Notes under the pieces: generated by a model
Told to the model about the DNA's origin: nothing
The model's database searches: none
Seen by the model: the letters and a program-made list of their open reading frames with translations, nothing else
Origin: Rhizorhabdus phycosphaerae
GTDB lineage: Bacteria > Pseudomonadota > Alphaproteobacteria > Sphingomonadales > Sphingomonadaceae
Direction: 5' to 3'
DNA length: 64,000 bases
NCBI RefSeq assembly: GCF_011044255.1
Contig: NZ_CP049107.1
Coordinates: 930,001-994,000 of the forward strand
Made by a program: the position numbers and the translations under genes
Shown: positions 1 to 7,498 of the stretch, in pieces
Numbering within the stretch: position 1 is the stretch's first letter
How the letters are laid out: every line of letters begins with the position of its first letter

Positions 1-917
1 TGCATCCAGTAAGCGTTCTGCATATTGGCGATCTGCGCACCGGCCTCGATCGCCATCAGCAGCCCGTCGCCCTCATTCTCGGGAACGCTGACAGGCCCCG
101 TCAAAGGGCCGCGCAGGAAGGCCTTCACCAGCGTCTCGTTCCACTCGAAACCGCCCGTTGCGATGACCACGCCCCGCCGCGCCCGGACATGGACAGTCCG
201 GCCGCTCGCATCCTCGGCGATCACGCCCACGACCCGGTCGCCATCCTTGACCAGGCGGCGGGCGCGTGTTTCGAACTCCACGGGGATATTCCGCTCGATC
301 ACCGCCAGGAACAGCGAGCCCGCGAGCGCCTGGCCCAATCCGCGATAGTCGCCAGCCTCACGCTCGGCGAGGGTCTGCTCGTCCAGTGTTCCGCGCGTCG
401 CTTCCATCAGGCTGCCGCGCAACGGATAGGCCATCTTGCTGGGGTTCACCCGCGACGCCCATTTGCCCAGCCGCGCGAAGGAGAAAGCGGCATTGTCGAG
501 CGACCGCCCGCCATCGGGCTTCGCACCGGGAGCATAGGGCTGATAGTCCGGAAAGTCGGCGAAGGCATGGAGGCGCACCGGCGTCTTCTCGTCAAAGTAG
601 CGCAGCATCTCGGGGCCGTTCTGCATGAACGCCCAGAGCGTCTCGGGATCGAGCGCCCCCGGCGCGAGCGAGTCGAGATAGGTGACGATATCCTCATCCG
701 AATCCGCGATCCCGGCTGCCTGCTGGTGATGGTTGTTGGGTATCCAGAGCATGCCGCCCGACATTGCAGTGGTTCCACCCACCATGCCCGAGCGTTCGAG
801 GATCACGACATCCTTCGCCCCGAAATCATGGGCCGTAATCGCTGCAGTCATCGCCGCCCCGCCCGACCCCAGGACGACGACGTCCGCTTCCCGGTCCCAC
901 ACAACCGCTCCAGCCAC
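1..917 (-). CDS. FAD-binding dehydrogenase, fumarate reductase / 3-ketosteroid dehydrogenase-like (partial, 3' end off window)
   Basis: The first 305 residues of a flavoprotein that runs off the left edge. A GSGGAA dinucleotide-binding motif lies at about residues 17-22, followed by an acidic strand end (ILE) and the GGTTAMSGG segment typical of the FAD_binding_2 family (succinate/fumarate reductase flavoproteins, 3-oxosteroid 1-dehydrogenases). A second FAD-contact motif, VVIATGGFEWN, comes later. I chose the GTG at 917 because a GAGGAGAG ribosome site lies just upstream; no in-frame ATG fits. No signal peptide is visible. It follows the cytochrome c and amine oxidase genes on the same strand after a 98-bp AT-rich gap, so it may have its own promoter. 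The family is clear, but the substrate cannot be told from a partial protein. Confidence 0.85.
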   Translation of the reverse strand, partial: MAGAVVWDREADVVVLGSGGAAMTAAITAHDFGAKDVVILERSGMVGGTTAMSGGMLWIPNNHHQQAAGIADSDEDIVTYLDSLAPGALDPETLWAFMQNGPEMLRYFDEKTPVRLHAFADFPDYQPYAPGAKPDGGRSLDNAAFSFARLGKWASRVNPSKMAYPLRGSLMEATRGTLDEQTLAEREAGDYRGLGQALAGSLFLAVIERNIPVEFETRARRLVKDGDRVVGVIAEDASGRTVHVRARRGVVIATGGFEWNETLVKAFLRGPLTGPVSVPENEGDGLLMAIEAGAQIANMQNAYWM

Positions 918-965
918 GATTCTCTCCTCATCGATATCGTCGAAGAGAATTTTAATGTGACAGCG

Positions 966-991
966 GTTTTATAAAACTATGACCTATGTCA
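966..991. promoter_or_regulatory. AT-rich palindromes upstream of the FAD dehydrogenase
   Basis: The perfect 12-bp palindrome GTTTTATAAAAC (966-977) is followed at once by the inverted repeat TGACCTATGTCA (980-991). Both sit about 50-75 bp upstream of the GTG start at 917, in a short AT-rich patch inside otherwise GC-rich DNA. This is the expected place for a promoter and operator of the leftmost gene. The regulator is not identifiable. Confidence 0.35.
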
Positions 992-1015
992 GGTAAGGTT
1001 GCCCTGGGCGCGGGC

Positions 1016-1444
1016 TCAGCGGAGCGCCTTCACCTCTTCGGCGGTGACTGCATCACCATAATTATTGCCGAAGTGCGTTCTGACATAGTTGACCACCTCG
1101 GCCACCTGCTGGTCGGTCATCATGCGCCCAAGAGCAGGCATGCCGTTCATACCGTTGAGCAATATATAGACGGGATAGCCCCCTGCCTCCAGCTTGGGAT
1201 TGGCCGCCAGCGCCGGGTAGAAGCCGGCCCCGTTGGAAACCCCCTCGCCCTTCGGCATATGACAACCGGCACAGACCCGCCGGTACATAGCTTCTCCGGT
1301 CGGTTCACTGAACTTCGCGGCGGTCACGAAGGCGCCGTCGGCATCACCGGCGGGGCCGCTCTGCGCGACCGCAGCCACGGCGCCGCCCGCCGCGAGCGCC
1401 AGCCCGGCGAGACAGAGGGCAGAAATGCTCTTACTCTTGCTCAT
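1016..1444 (-). CDS. Periplasmic class I cytochrome c (amine-oxidase partner 1)
   Basis: A 142-residue c-type cytochrome. It has a Sec signal peptide (residues 1 to about 27, ending AVAQ), a single haem-attachment motif CAGCH (Cys58, Cys61, His62) and a likely distal Met ligand in the GMPAL segment. The ATG at 1444 gives the n-region MSKSKS; upstream in-frame sequence is the end of the preceding gene's region in another frame. The gene starts only 11 bp after the stop of the amine oxidase (1456-3048), so the two are almost certainly co-transcribed. The likely role, inferred from the NicA2/CycN precedent, is to accept electrons from that flavoenzyme in the periplasm. Confidence 0.93.
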   Translation of the reverse strand: MSKSKSISALCLAGLALAAGGAVAAVAQSGPAGDADGAFVTAAKFSEPTGEAMYRRVCAGCHMPKGEGVSNGAGFYPALAANPKLEAGGYPVYILLNGMNGMPALGRMMTDQQVAEVVNYVRTHFGNNYGDAVTAEEVKALR

Positions 1445-1455
1445 GCAGTGTCCCT

Positions 1456-3048
1456 TCACGCCGCCTGAACCCGCTGATGCAGCCGCCCGATCGCGTCGAG
1501 CGCAGAAGTTATGCCGCCCTCCTGCCAGCCGCCGACATAGGAGGCATGTTCGCCGGCCAGCACGATGCGCCCGTCGAGCTGGCACAGATTCTTGTAATGC
1601 TGCGCCCGGCTCTCCTCGGTCCAGATGCCGAAGCAACCTTGCGTCCACGGCACGCGGTGCCAGCCTACCGACACGCCGCTGACGAACTCCTCGCGATATT
1701 GCGGGTGGATCTGCGCGCCCCAATCGAGGGTCAGGCGCACCCGTTCCTCGGGCGACAGGCTCGTGAATTCATAGGCATAGGCGCCATAGGCATAAGCGGC
1801 GAGCAGCGTCCCCGGCCCCTTCGAACCGTAATTGTAACTGGGATAGCTGATCTGCCCGATCGGAAGGTCGGTCGTGGTAATGCCGCCGTAGATCTGCTCG
1901 TCCTGTTCCCAGAAGCGTCGTTTGAACTCGATGCCGGTCTTGACGCTCGGCATATAGGGCACCGCGTGGATCGCGGCGTTCAGTTCAGGTCCGACGTTCA
2001 TCTCGATCTGGCTGAGGATCGACAGAGGGATCGTGCAGATGCACCAGTCGGCTTTGGCCGTCAGCTGGTCGCCCTTGACCGTATCGACATAGTCGACGGT
2101 CACACCGGTTTCGGACTGGCGGATCGCCTTCACCTTGCTGTTCAGCCGGACCAGATGACCGACGGCGCGTTCAAAACCCTTGGCAACCTGCTCCATGCCG
2201 CCCACGGGCTGGAAGATCGCATATTGATGGTCGTTGGTCAGATGCTGGCCGATGCCGCGCCACAAGCCGGACTTGAGCACCGTGGACAGATCGAGCGGAT
2301 CGGACGGGATCGGTTCGGCCGTCAGACCGCCGCCTGGATTCTTCTTCCATCCGCGCCGACCCGATGATTCCGGGCCTTTGACATAGCGATAACTGGAATC
2401 GAGCGCGCCCCAGCTCTTCAGCGCTTCCAGCAGGATGGCGCTATCCTCGGTGCTGACTTCGTCGGTCAGCGCGCTCTTCTTGACCGACTTGGCAAGAAGC
2501 TCGCCGACATGGCCGTAAAAGTCGGCCTGGATCGTGCTGTAGCGCTGCGGCTTGCCCCCGAACGCCTTGGTCGAGTGCAGATAGGCATTGTAGTTGAGCT
2601 GTTGAAAGGGCTCCAGCGCGACACCGAGTTGCTGGCAATAGTGCATGATCCCGCGATGCTGCCAAGGGATACGCCATGGACCGGGATTGATGTAGTTACC
2701 CGACGCGAAGGTGCATTTCTGGGTGGCGCCGCCAAGCTCGGTGTACGTGTCTCCGCCCTTCAGCGTCCAGCAGCGCCCGCCGATACGATCATTATACTCG
2801 AGCACCTGGACCTTGTAGCCGGCGCGGCTGAGCTCGAGCGCCGCCGTCATCCCCGCGACACCCGCGCCGAGAATGAGGACCGATGCGCCCTTGGCCCCGC
2901 CGGCGAGATCGATGGGCCCCTTGAACGGCGTCGGTGCTGCGTGGCCGAGGCTCGACATCGCCATATACATGGCGGAGGCCCCCCCAGCCTTACCGATCAG
3001 CGCCAGCAAGTCCCGCTTGGTCATGCCCCCGACTTGCTCTTCGGCCAT
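1456..3048 (-). CDS. Tat-exported flavin amine oxidase/dehydrogenase, paralogue 1
   Basis: About 530 residues of the flavin-containing amine oxidoreductase family (PF01593). The GxGxxG motif GAGVAG is at residues 61-66, with GGRCW and, near the C terminus, the FAD-contacting segment LAGEHAS. The N terminus (TKRDLLALIGKAGG, then GHAAP) resembles a Tat leader with KR in place of RR, as in the two paralogues. The ATG at 3048 is preferred because GGGGA lies 5 nt upstream and the length then equals that of paralogue 3; in-frame GTG (3069) and ATG (3060) starts also exist. It is followed by a cytochrome c gene. Family members oxidise amines to imines, and the nicotine enzyme NicA2 uses cytochrome c rather than oxygen. 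It is the most divergent of the three copies here, so it may have a different substrate. Confidence 0.9.
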   Translation of the reverse strand: MAEEQVGGMTKRDLLALIGKAGGASAMYMAMSSLGHAAPTPFKGPIDLAGGAKGASVLILGAGVAGMTAALELSRAGYKVQVLEYNDRIGGRCWTLKGGDTYTELGGATQKCTFASGNYINPGPWRIPWQHRGIMHYCQQLGVALEPFQQLNYNAYLHSTKAFGGKPQRYSTIQADFYGHVGELLAKSVKKSALTDEVSTEDSAILLEALKSWGALDSSYRYVKGPESSGRRGWKKNPGGGLTAEPIPSDPLDLSTVLKSGLWRGIGQHLTNDHQYAIFQPVGGMEQVAKGFERAVGHLVRLNSKVKAIRQSETGVTVDYVDTVKGDQLTAKADWCICTIPLSILSQIEMNVGPELNAAIHAVPYMPSVKTGIEFKRRFWEQDEQIYGGITTTDLPIGQISYPSYNYGSKGPGTLLAAYAYGAYAYEFTSLSPEERVRLTLDWGAQIHPQYREEFVSGVSVGWHRVPWTQGCFGIWTEESRAQHYKNLCQLDGRIVLAGEHASYVGGWQEGGITSALDAIGRLHQRVQAA

Positions 3049-3119
3049 TATTTTCCCCATGTACGACACCGGATCGGTGCCTCATGGGATCAGTGTCGGG
3101 ACGAAAGCCGGGGCTGTTG

Positions 3120-3137
3120 ATACGCCATCATGCGTAT
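3120..3137. promoter_or_regulatory. Inverted repeat between RND permease and amine oxidase 1
   Basis: ATACGC-N6-GCGTAT lies in the 117-bp gap between the permease stop (3166) and the amine oxidase start (3048). It could be an operator or a weak hairpin separating two transcription units; no T-run follows on the minus strand. Confidence 0.3.
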
Positions 3138-3165
3138 TGCGAGCGAAGCGCGCGGCGAGACCGGT

Positions 3166-6100
3166 TCAGTTGCCCCGAGAGCGCCAGACGCGCCAGCGTT
3201 CGACTTGCTGGTGAACCAGAATGAAACCGAGCGGGATGTAGAAGACCGCCAGCAAGGTGGCCGACACCATCCCGCCCAGAACCGAGGTGCCGATTGCGAT
3301 ACGGCTGTTTGCGCCCGGCCCCGTCGCCACGACCAGCGGCAGCACGCCGAAGATGAAGGCCGAGCTGGTCATCAGGATCGGGCGCAGGCGGATGCGCGCG
3401 GCGTCCAGCACGGCTTCGACCGCGCCGCGCCCCTCACGCACCGACCGCTCGGCGAATTCGATCATCAGGATCGCATTCTTCGCGGCAAGCCCCATGGTCG
3501 TGACCAGCCCGATCTGGAGATAGACATCGTTCTGAAGTCCCCTGAACGAAACAGCCAGGATCGCGCCGAGCAGGCCGAGCGGGATCACGAACAACACCGC
3601 GACGGGAACGGACCAGCTTTCGTACAACCCCGCAAGGCAGAGAAACACCACCAGCAGCGCGAGCACGTAGAGGATCCACGCCTGCCCGCCAGCGAGCCGC
3701 TCCTGAAAGGACGCTCCGGCCCAGGCGAGCGACACCCCCGGATATTTGCCGATGATCGCCTCGATCGCCGCCATCGCCTGGCCGGAGCTTGATCCCGGCG
3801 CCGCCTGTCCGTTGATCTCGAAATTGGGAATGCCGTTGAAGCGTGTCAGCGAGGTCGGCGCCTGGTTCCAGGAAATGGCGGCAAATGCGGAGAAAGGTAC
3901 CATCTGCCCCGCATTGCCGCGCACATGCCAGAGATCGACATCCTCGGGCCGCGACCGGAACGGCGCATCGGCCTGGACATAGACGCGCTTGACGCGCCCG
4001 CGATCGACGAAGTCGTTCACATATCGCCCGCCCCAGGCCGCTGCCAACGTGGCATTGGCATCGGCGACCGACACGCCGAGCGCCGAGAGCTTCTGGTTAT
4101 CGGTGGTGATCCGCAGCGTGGGCTGGTCGGGCAAGGTCGACAGCCGCACATTGGTCAGCAGCGGATCCTTGCGCGCTTCCGCCAGGACGGCGTCGCGGAT
4201 CGTCAGAAAGGCGTCGCGGGGCATGCCGCTGCTGTTCTGCAGTTCGGCGGTGAAGCCCGAAGACTGGCCGAGACCGCGCACGACCGACGGCACGAGCGCG
4301 TAGAATTCGAGATCGCGATAGCCGCCCAGGGCCTGCGTCGCCCGCCGGGCTACCGCGTTGGCGGTGCGTTGCGCCCCGGGTCGATCGTCCCAGTTGATCA
4401 GCGACATGAAGCCGCGCCCTGCATTCTGCCCGCTGGCATTGCCGCCGCTGCCGGCCCCCGCGACGGTCAGGAGCGTCTTGATATTCTTGCCCTCCTGGCC
4501 GAGCAGATAGTCCTCTATTTGCCTCTGCGCGGCGCGGGTGCGCTCGAGCGTCGCGCCGGCAGGCAGGGTATATTGCAGCTGCGCGAACCCCTGATCCTCG
4601 CTCGGGAGAAAGCCGGTTGGAAGGCGGACGAACAGCAGCCCGAGCAGGATGACCATGGCCCCATAGACGAGCATGGCACCCCGGCGCCGGCCGATCGTCC
4701 AGGTCAGTCGCGCATGATAGCGTTCGGTGAGTCGAGCGAAACGCGGCTCGAACCAGTGGTGGAAAGCGAGGCTCCAGCGCGCGAGCCGGCCACTGCCCTC
4801 CCCGCCCTCGCGCGGCTTGAGCAACGTCGAGGTCAGCGCGGGGCTGAGGATCAGGGCAACCAGCACCGACAGTGCCATCGCCGACACGATCGTCACCGAG
4901 AACTGACGATAGATGACGCCCGTCGATCCGCCGAAAAAGGCCATGGGCAGGAACACCGCCGACAGCACCAGCGCGATCGCCACCAGCGCGCCCTGGATCT
5001 CCTGCATCGAAAGGATCGTTGCTTCGCGCGGAGACATGCCCGGATTTTCGTGCATCAGCCGCTCGACATTCTCGACCACGACGATCGCATCGTCGACCAG
5101 CAGACCGATCGCCAGCACCATGCCGAAGAGGGTGAGCGTGTTGATCGAATAGCCCACCATCGCGAGGACGGCGAAGGTCCCCAGCAGCACCACCGGCACC
5201 GCGATCGCCGGGATGAGGGTCGCCCGCCAGCTCTGGAGAAAGATGAAGATCACCAGCACGACGAGCACCACCGCTTCGAACAGCGTGTGCACGACATCCT
5301 CGACCGACTTCTCCAGGAACGCGGTCGTGTCGTTCGCATAGGCATAGGTGAAGCCGCGCGGGAAATCCTTGGCCTGCTTCTCGATCTCGGCCTTGACCAG
5401 CCGGGCCGTGATCAGCGCGTCGGCGCCGGGCGCGAGCGAGATACCCATGCCCGCGCCCGGGTGCCGGTTGACCCGGCTGACGACATTGTAGCTCTCCGCG
5501 CCCAGTTCGATCCGGGCGACGTCGGACAGGAGCACGGATGCTCCGTCCGCCGTCGACTTGACGACGATGCGCGCAAACTCTTCGGGTGAGGTCAGGCGTG
5601 ACTGTGCGGTGATGGTGGCATTGAGCAACTGCCCAGCCGGGCTCGGAAGGCCGCCGACCACGCCCGCCGCGACCTCGACATTCTGCGAAGCGACCGCCTG
5701 TATGACGTCGCCCGGCATCAGCGCGTTGGCCGCCAGCTTGTTGGGATCCAGCCAGATGCGCATCGCATATTGGGTGCCGAAGACGGTGGTTTGTCCCACG
5801 CCGGGGATCCTCCCGATCGGGTCCTGCAGGCGCGACACCATGAAGTCGGCCACATCGATGTTGGTCGAACGATCGGTGGTGTCGAATATGGTGGCAATCA
5901 GCAGCTGATCGGGATTGGACTTGGTGACGGTGACGCCCTGCTCCTGCACCGCCTGGGGCAGCCGCCCCATCGCCTGCTGGACCTTGTTCTGCACCTGGAC
6001 CTGGGCGATGTCGGGGTTGGTTCCCTTGGCGAAAACGACGGTGATCTGAACCTGCCCCTGGGCGCTGGAGGTCGCGCTGAAATAAAGCAGACCGTCGATG

Positions 6101-6312
6101 CCGGTCAGTTGCTGCTCGATCACCTGCGTCACGCTGGTTTCGAGCGTGGTGGCCGACGCCCCCGGATAGGTGGCGTTGACGTTCACCTGCGGCGGCGCGA
6201 TGTCGGGAAACTGCTCGATCGACATCGTCGTCAGGGCCACCACCCCTACCAATATGGTGATGATGGCAACGACGCAGGCCAGGATCGGCCGGGCTATGAA
6301 AAAGCGGGACAT
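3166..6312 (-). CDS. RND-family multidrug efflux permease (AcrB/MexB-like, HAE1)
   Basis: A 1048-residue inner-membrane proton/drug antiporter. The N terminus MSRFFIARPILACVVAI is the hallmark first helix of HAE1 permeases. The transmembrane-4 proton-relay Asp pair is visible in GLLVDDAIVVVEN, and the two porter/docking halves and the TM10 region (GLAAKNAILMIEF) are intact. It starts 4 bp after the stop of the membrane fusion protein gene, so the two form an operon. No outer-membrane TolC-type gene follows, so a channel encoded elsewhere must be used. The length is normal and no damage is seen. Coupling to an upstream acylase gene rather than to a TetR regulator is unusual. Confidence 0.96.
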   Translation of the reverse strand: MSRFFIARPILACVVAIITILVGVVALTTMSIEQFPDIAPPQVNVNATYPGASATTLETSVTQVIEQQLTGIDGLLYFSATSSAQGQVQITVVFAKGTNPDIAQVQVQNKVQQAMGRLPQAVQEQGVTVTKSNPDQLLIATIFDTTDRSTNIDVADFMVSRLQDPIGRIPGVGQTTVFGTQYAMRIWLDPNKLAANALMPGDVIQAVASQNVEVAAGVVGGLPSPAGQLLNATITAQSRLTSPEEFARIVVKSTADGASVLLSDVARIELGAESYNVVSRVNRHPGAGMGISLAPGADALITARLVKAEIEKQAKDFPRGFTYAYANDTTAFLEKSVEDVVHTLFEAVVLVVLVIFIFLQSWRATLIPAIAVPVVLLGTFAVLAMVGYSINTLTLFGMVLAIGLLVDDAIVVVENVERLMHENPGMSPREATILSMQEIQGALVAIALVLSAVFLPMAFFGGSTGVIYRQFSVTIVSAMALSVLVALILSPALTSTLLKPREGGEGSGRLARWSLAFHHWFEPRFARLTERYHARLTWTIGRRRGAMLVYGAMVILLGLLFVRLPTGFLPSEDQGFAQLQYTLPAGATLERTRAAQRQIEDYLLGQEGKNIKTLLTVAGAGSGGNASGQNAGRGFMSLINWDDRPGAQRTANAVARRATQALGGYRDLEFYALVPSVVRGLGQSSGFTAELQNSSGMPRDAFLTIRDAVLAEARKDPLLTNVRLSTLPDQPTLRITTDNQKLSALGVSVADANATLAAAWGGRYVNDFVDRGRVKRVYVQADAPFRSRPEDVDLWHVRGNAGQMVPFSAFAAISWNQAPTSLTRFNGIPNFEINGQAAPGSSSGQAMAAIEAIIGKYPGVSLAWAGASFQERLAGGQAWILYVLALLVVFLCLAGLYESWSVPVAVLFVIPLGLLGAILAVSFRGLQNDVYLQIGLVTTMGLAAKNAILMIEFAERSVREGRGAVEAVLDAARIRLRPILMTSSAFIFGVLPLVVATGPGANSRIAIGTSVLGGMVSATLLAVFYIPLGFILVHQQVERWRVWRSRGN

Positions 6313-6316
6313 GACA

Positions 6317-7498
6317 TCAGCGCGCCGCCTTGTCCTTGGCCGACTTGGGCCGTTGCGGCGTCGTATCGGGCACCGCCTTCACCGGCTGATCGGGCCGCGC
6401 CTTGCCCAGCCCCTGCGTGATCAGCTTGTCGCCGGGTTTCAGCCCGGCGGTCACCACCCAATTGCTGCCGACAGTGCGTTCAGCCGTGACGAGGCGTTGC
6501 TCGGCCTTGTCGCCCTTGCCCACCAGCAACACCTGCGCCCGCCCCTGTGCGTCGCGCCCCAGCGCGCTCTGCGGCACCAGCATGACACCGCGTTGCACCC
6601 CCTTCACCAGCATCGCCCGCACGAACATGCCCGGCATCAGCAGATTGTCGGGATTGTCGAACCGCGCCCGGAGGGTCACCGTGCTGGTTCCGGTCGCCAC
6701 GGAGACTTCGGAGAACTGGAGGCGCCCGACCGTCGGGTAGATTTCGCCGTCGTCGAGCTTCAGGCGGACTTCCACGCCCATTTTCCCGCCGTCCCGAAGG
6801 GCGATCCGCCGCAGGCGGAACAGCTCGGTCGCGTTCTGCTGGATGTCGACATTGATCGGATCGAGCACGCTGATCCGGGCCAGCGGCTCGACCTGATTGA
6901 TGCTGACCAGCGCGCCTTCGGTCAGCAGCGATCGGCCGACGATGCCCGACACTGGCGCAGGCACGGTGGTGAAGCGCAGATTTATCCGCGCCGTCTCCAG
7001 CGCCGCGCGATTCTGCGCGACCGACGCAGCCGCCTGAAGCGAAGTCGCCACGGCATCGTCGAAGTCCTGCTGCGACACCGCCTGCGCATTGGCGAGCGGG
7101 GTCAGGCGATCGGCGCGCTTCCGCGTCGCCTTGGCCAGTGCCTCGGCCGCCGCCAGATTGGCGGAGGCCTGCCGCACGGCGGTCTGGTACAGGCTGGGAT
7201 CGATCTCGTAGAGCGGCTGTCCGGCGCGGACGAACTGCCCCTCCTCGAACAGCCGTCGGCGGATGACCCCCGTGATCTGTGGCCGCACCTCCGCCTCGCG
7301 CACCGCCGTGGTCCGTCCGGGCAGTTCCGCCTCGAGGGGCACGTCCTGGTAGCGCATCGTGCGATAGCCGACTTCGGGCGGCCCCTTGTCGCGCTCCTCG
7401 CGCGCGGAGCAGCCGGCGAGCGACAGCGTCGCCACCGCCACCAGCAGCAACGTCGGAACGCGACGACGCGACGTTTCAATAATCCGTGCGGGCTTCAA
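6317..7498 (-). CDS. RND efflux periplasmic adaptor (membrane fusion lipoprotein, AcrA/MexA-like)
   Basis: A 393-residue adaptor with a lipoprotein signal ending in LAGC (Cys at about residue 29). It has the split lipoyl/barrel-sandwich domain (RPQITGVI, later APVSGIVG), a central alpha-helical hairpin rich in Ala, and a beta-barrel domain (LLMPGMFVRA). A Lys/Pro-rich tail ends the protein. The start overlaps the end of the acylase gene by 23 bp and the stop is 4 bp before the permease start, so acylase, adaptor and permease form one translationally coupled unit. It links the permease to an outer-membrane channel. Confidence 0.95.
   Translation of the reverse strand: MKPARIIETSRRRVPTLLLVAVATLSLAGCSAREERDKGPPEVGYRTMRYQDVPLEAELPGRTTAVREAEVRPQITGVIRRRLFEEGQFVRAGQPLYEIDPSLYQTAVRQASANLAAAEALAKATRKRADRLTPLANAQAVSQQDFDDAVATSLQAAASVAQNRAALETARINLRFTTVPAPVSGIVGRSLLTEGALVSINQVEPLARISVLDPINVDIQQNATELFRLRRIALRDGGKMGVEVRLKLDDGEIYPTVGRLQFSEVSVATGTSTVTLRARFDNPDNLLMPGMFVRAMLVKGVQRGVMLVPQSALGRDAQGRAQVLLVGKGDKAEQRLVTAERTVGSNWVVTAGLKPGDKLITQGLGKARPDQPVKAVPDTTPQRPKSAKDKAAR

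Noticed and set aside
3925-5589. Long plus-strand open frame (554 codons) opposite the RND permease
   Set aside because: Antisense shadow of a high-GC gene: Arg/His/Asp-rich composition, no motif, no ribosome site, and the minus strand is an unmistakable permease.
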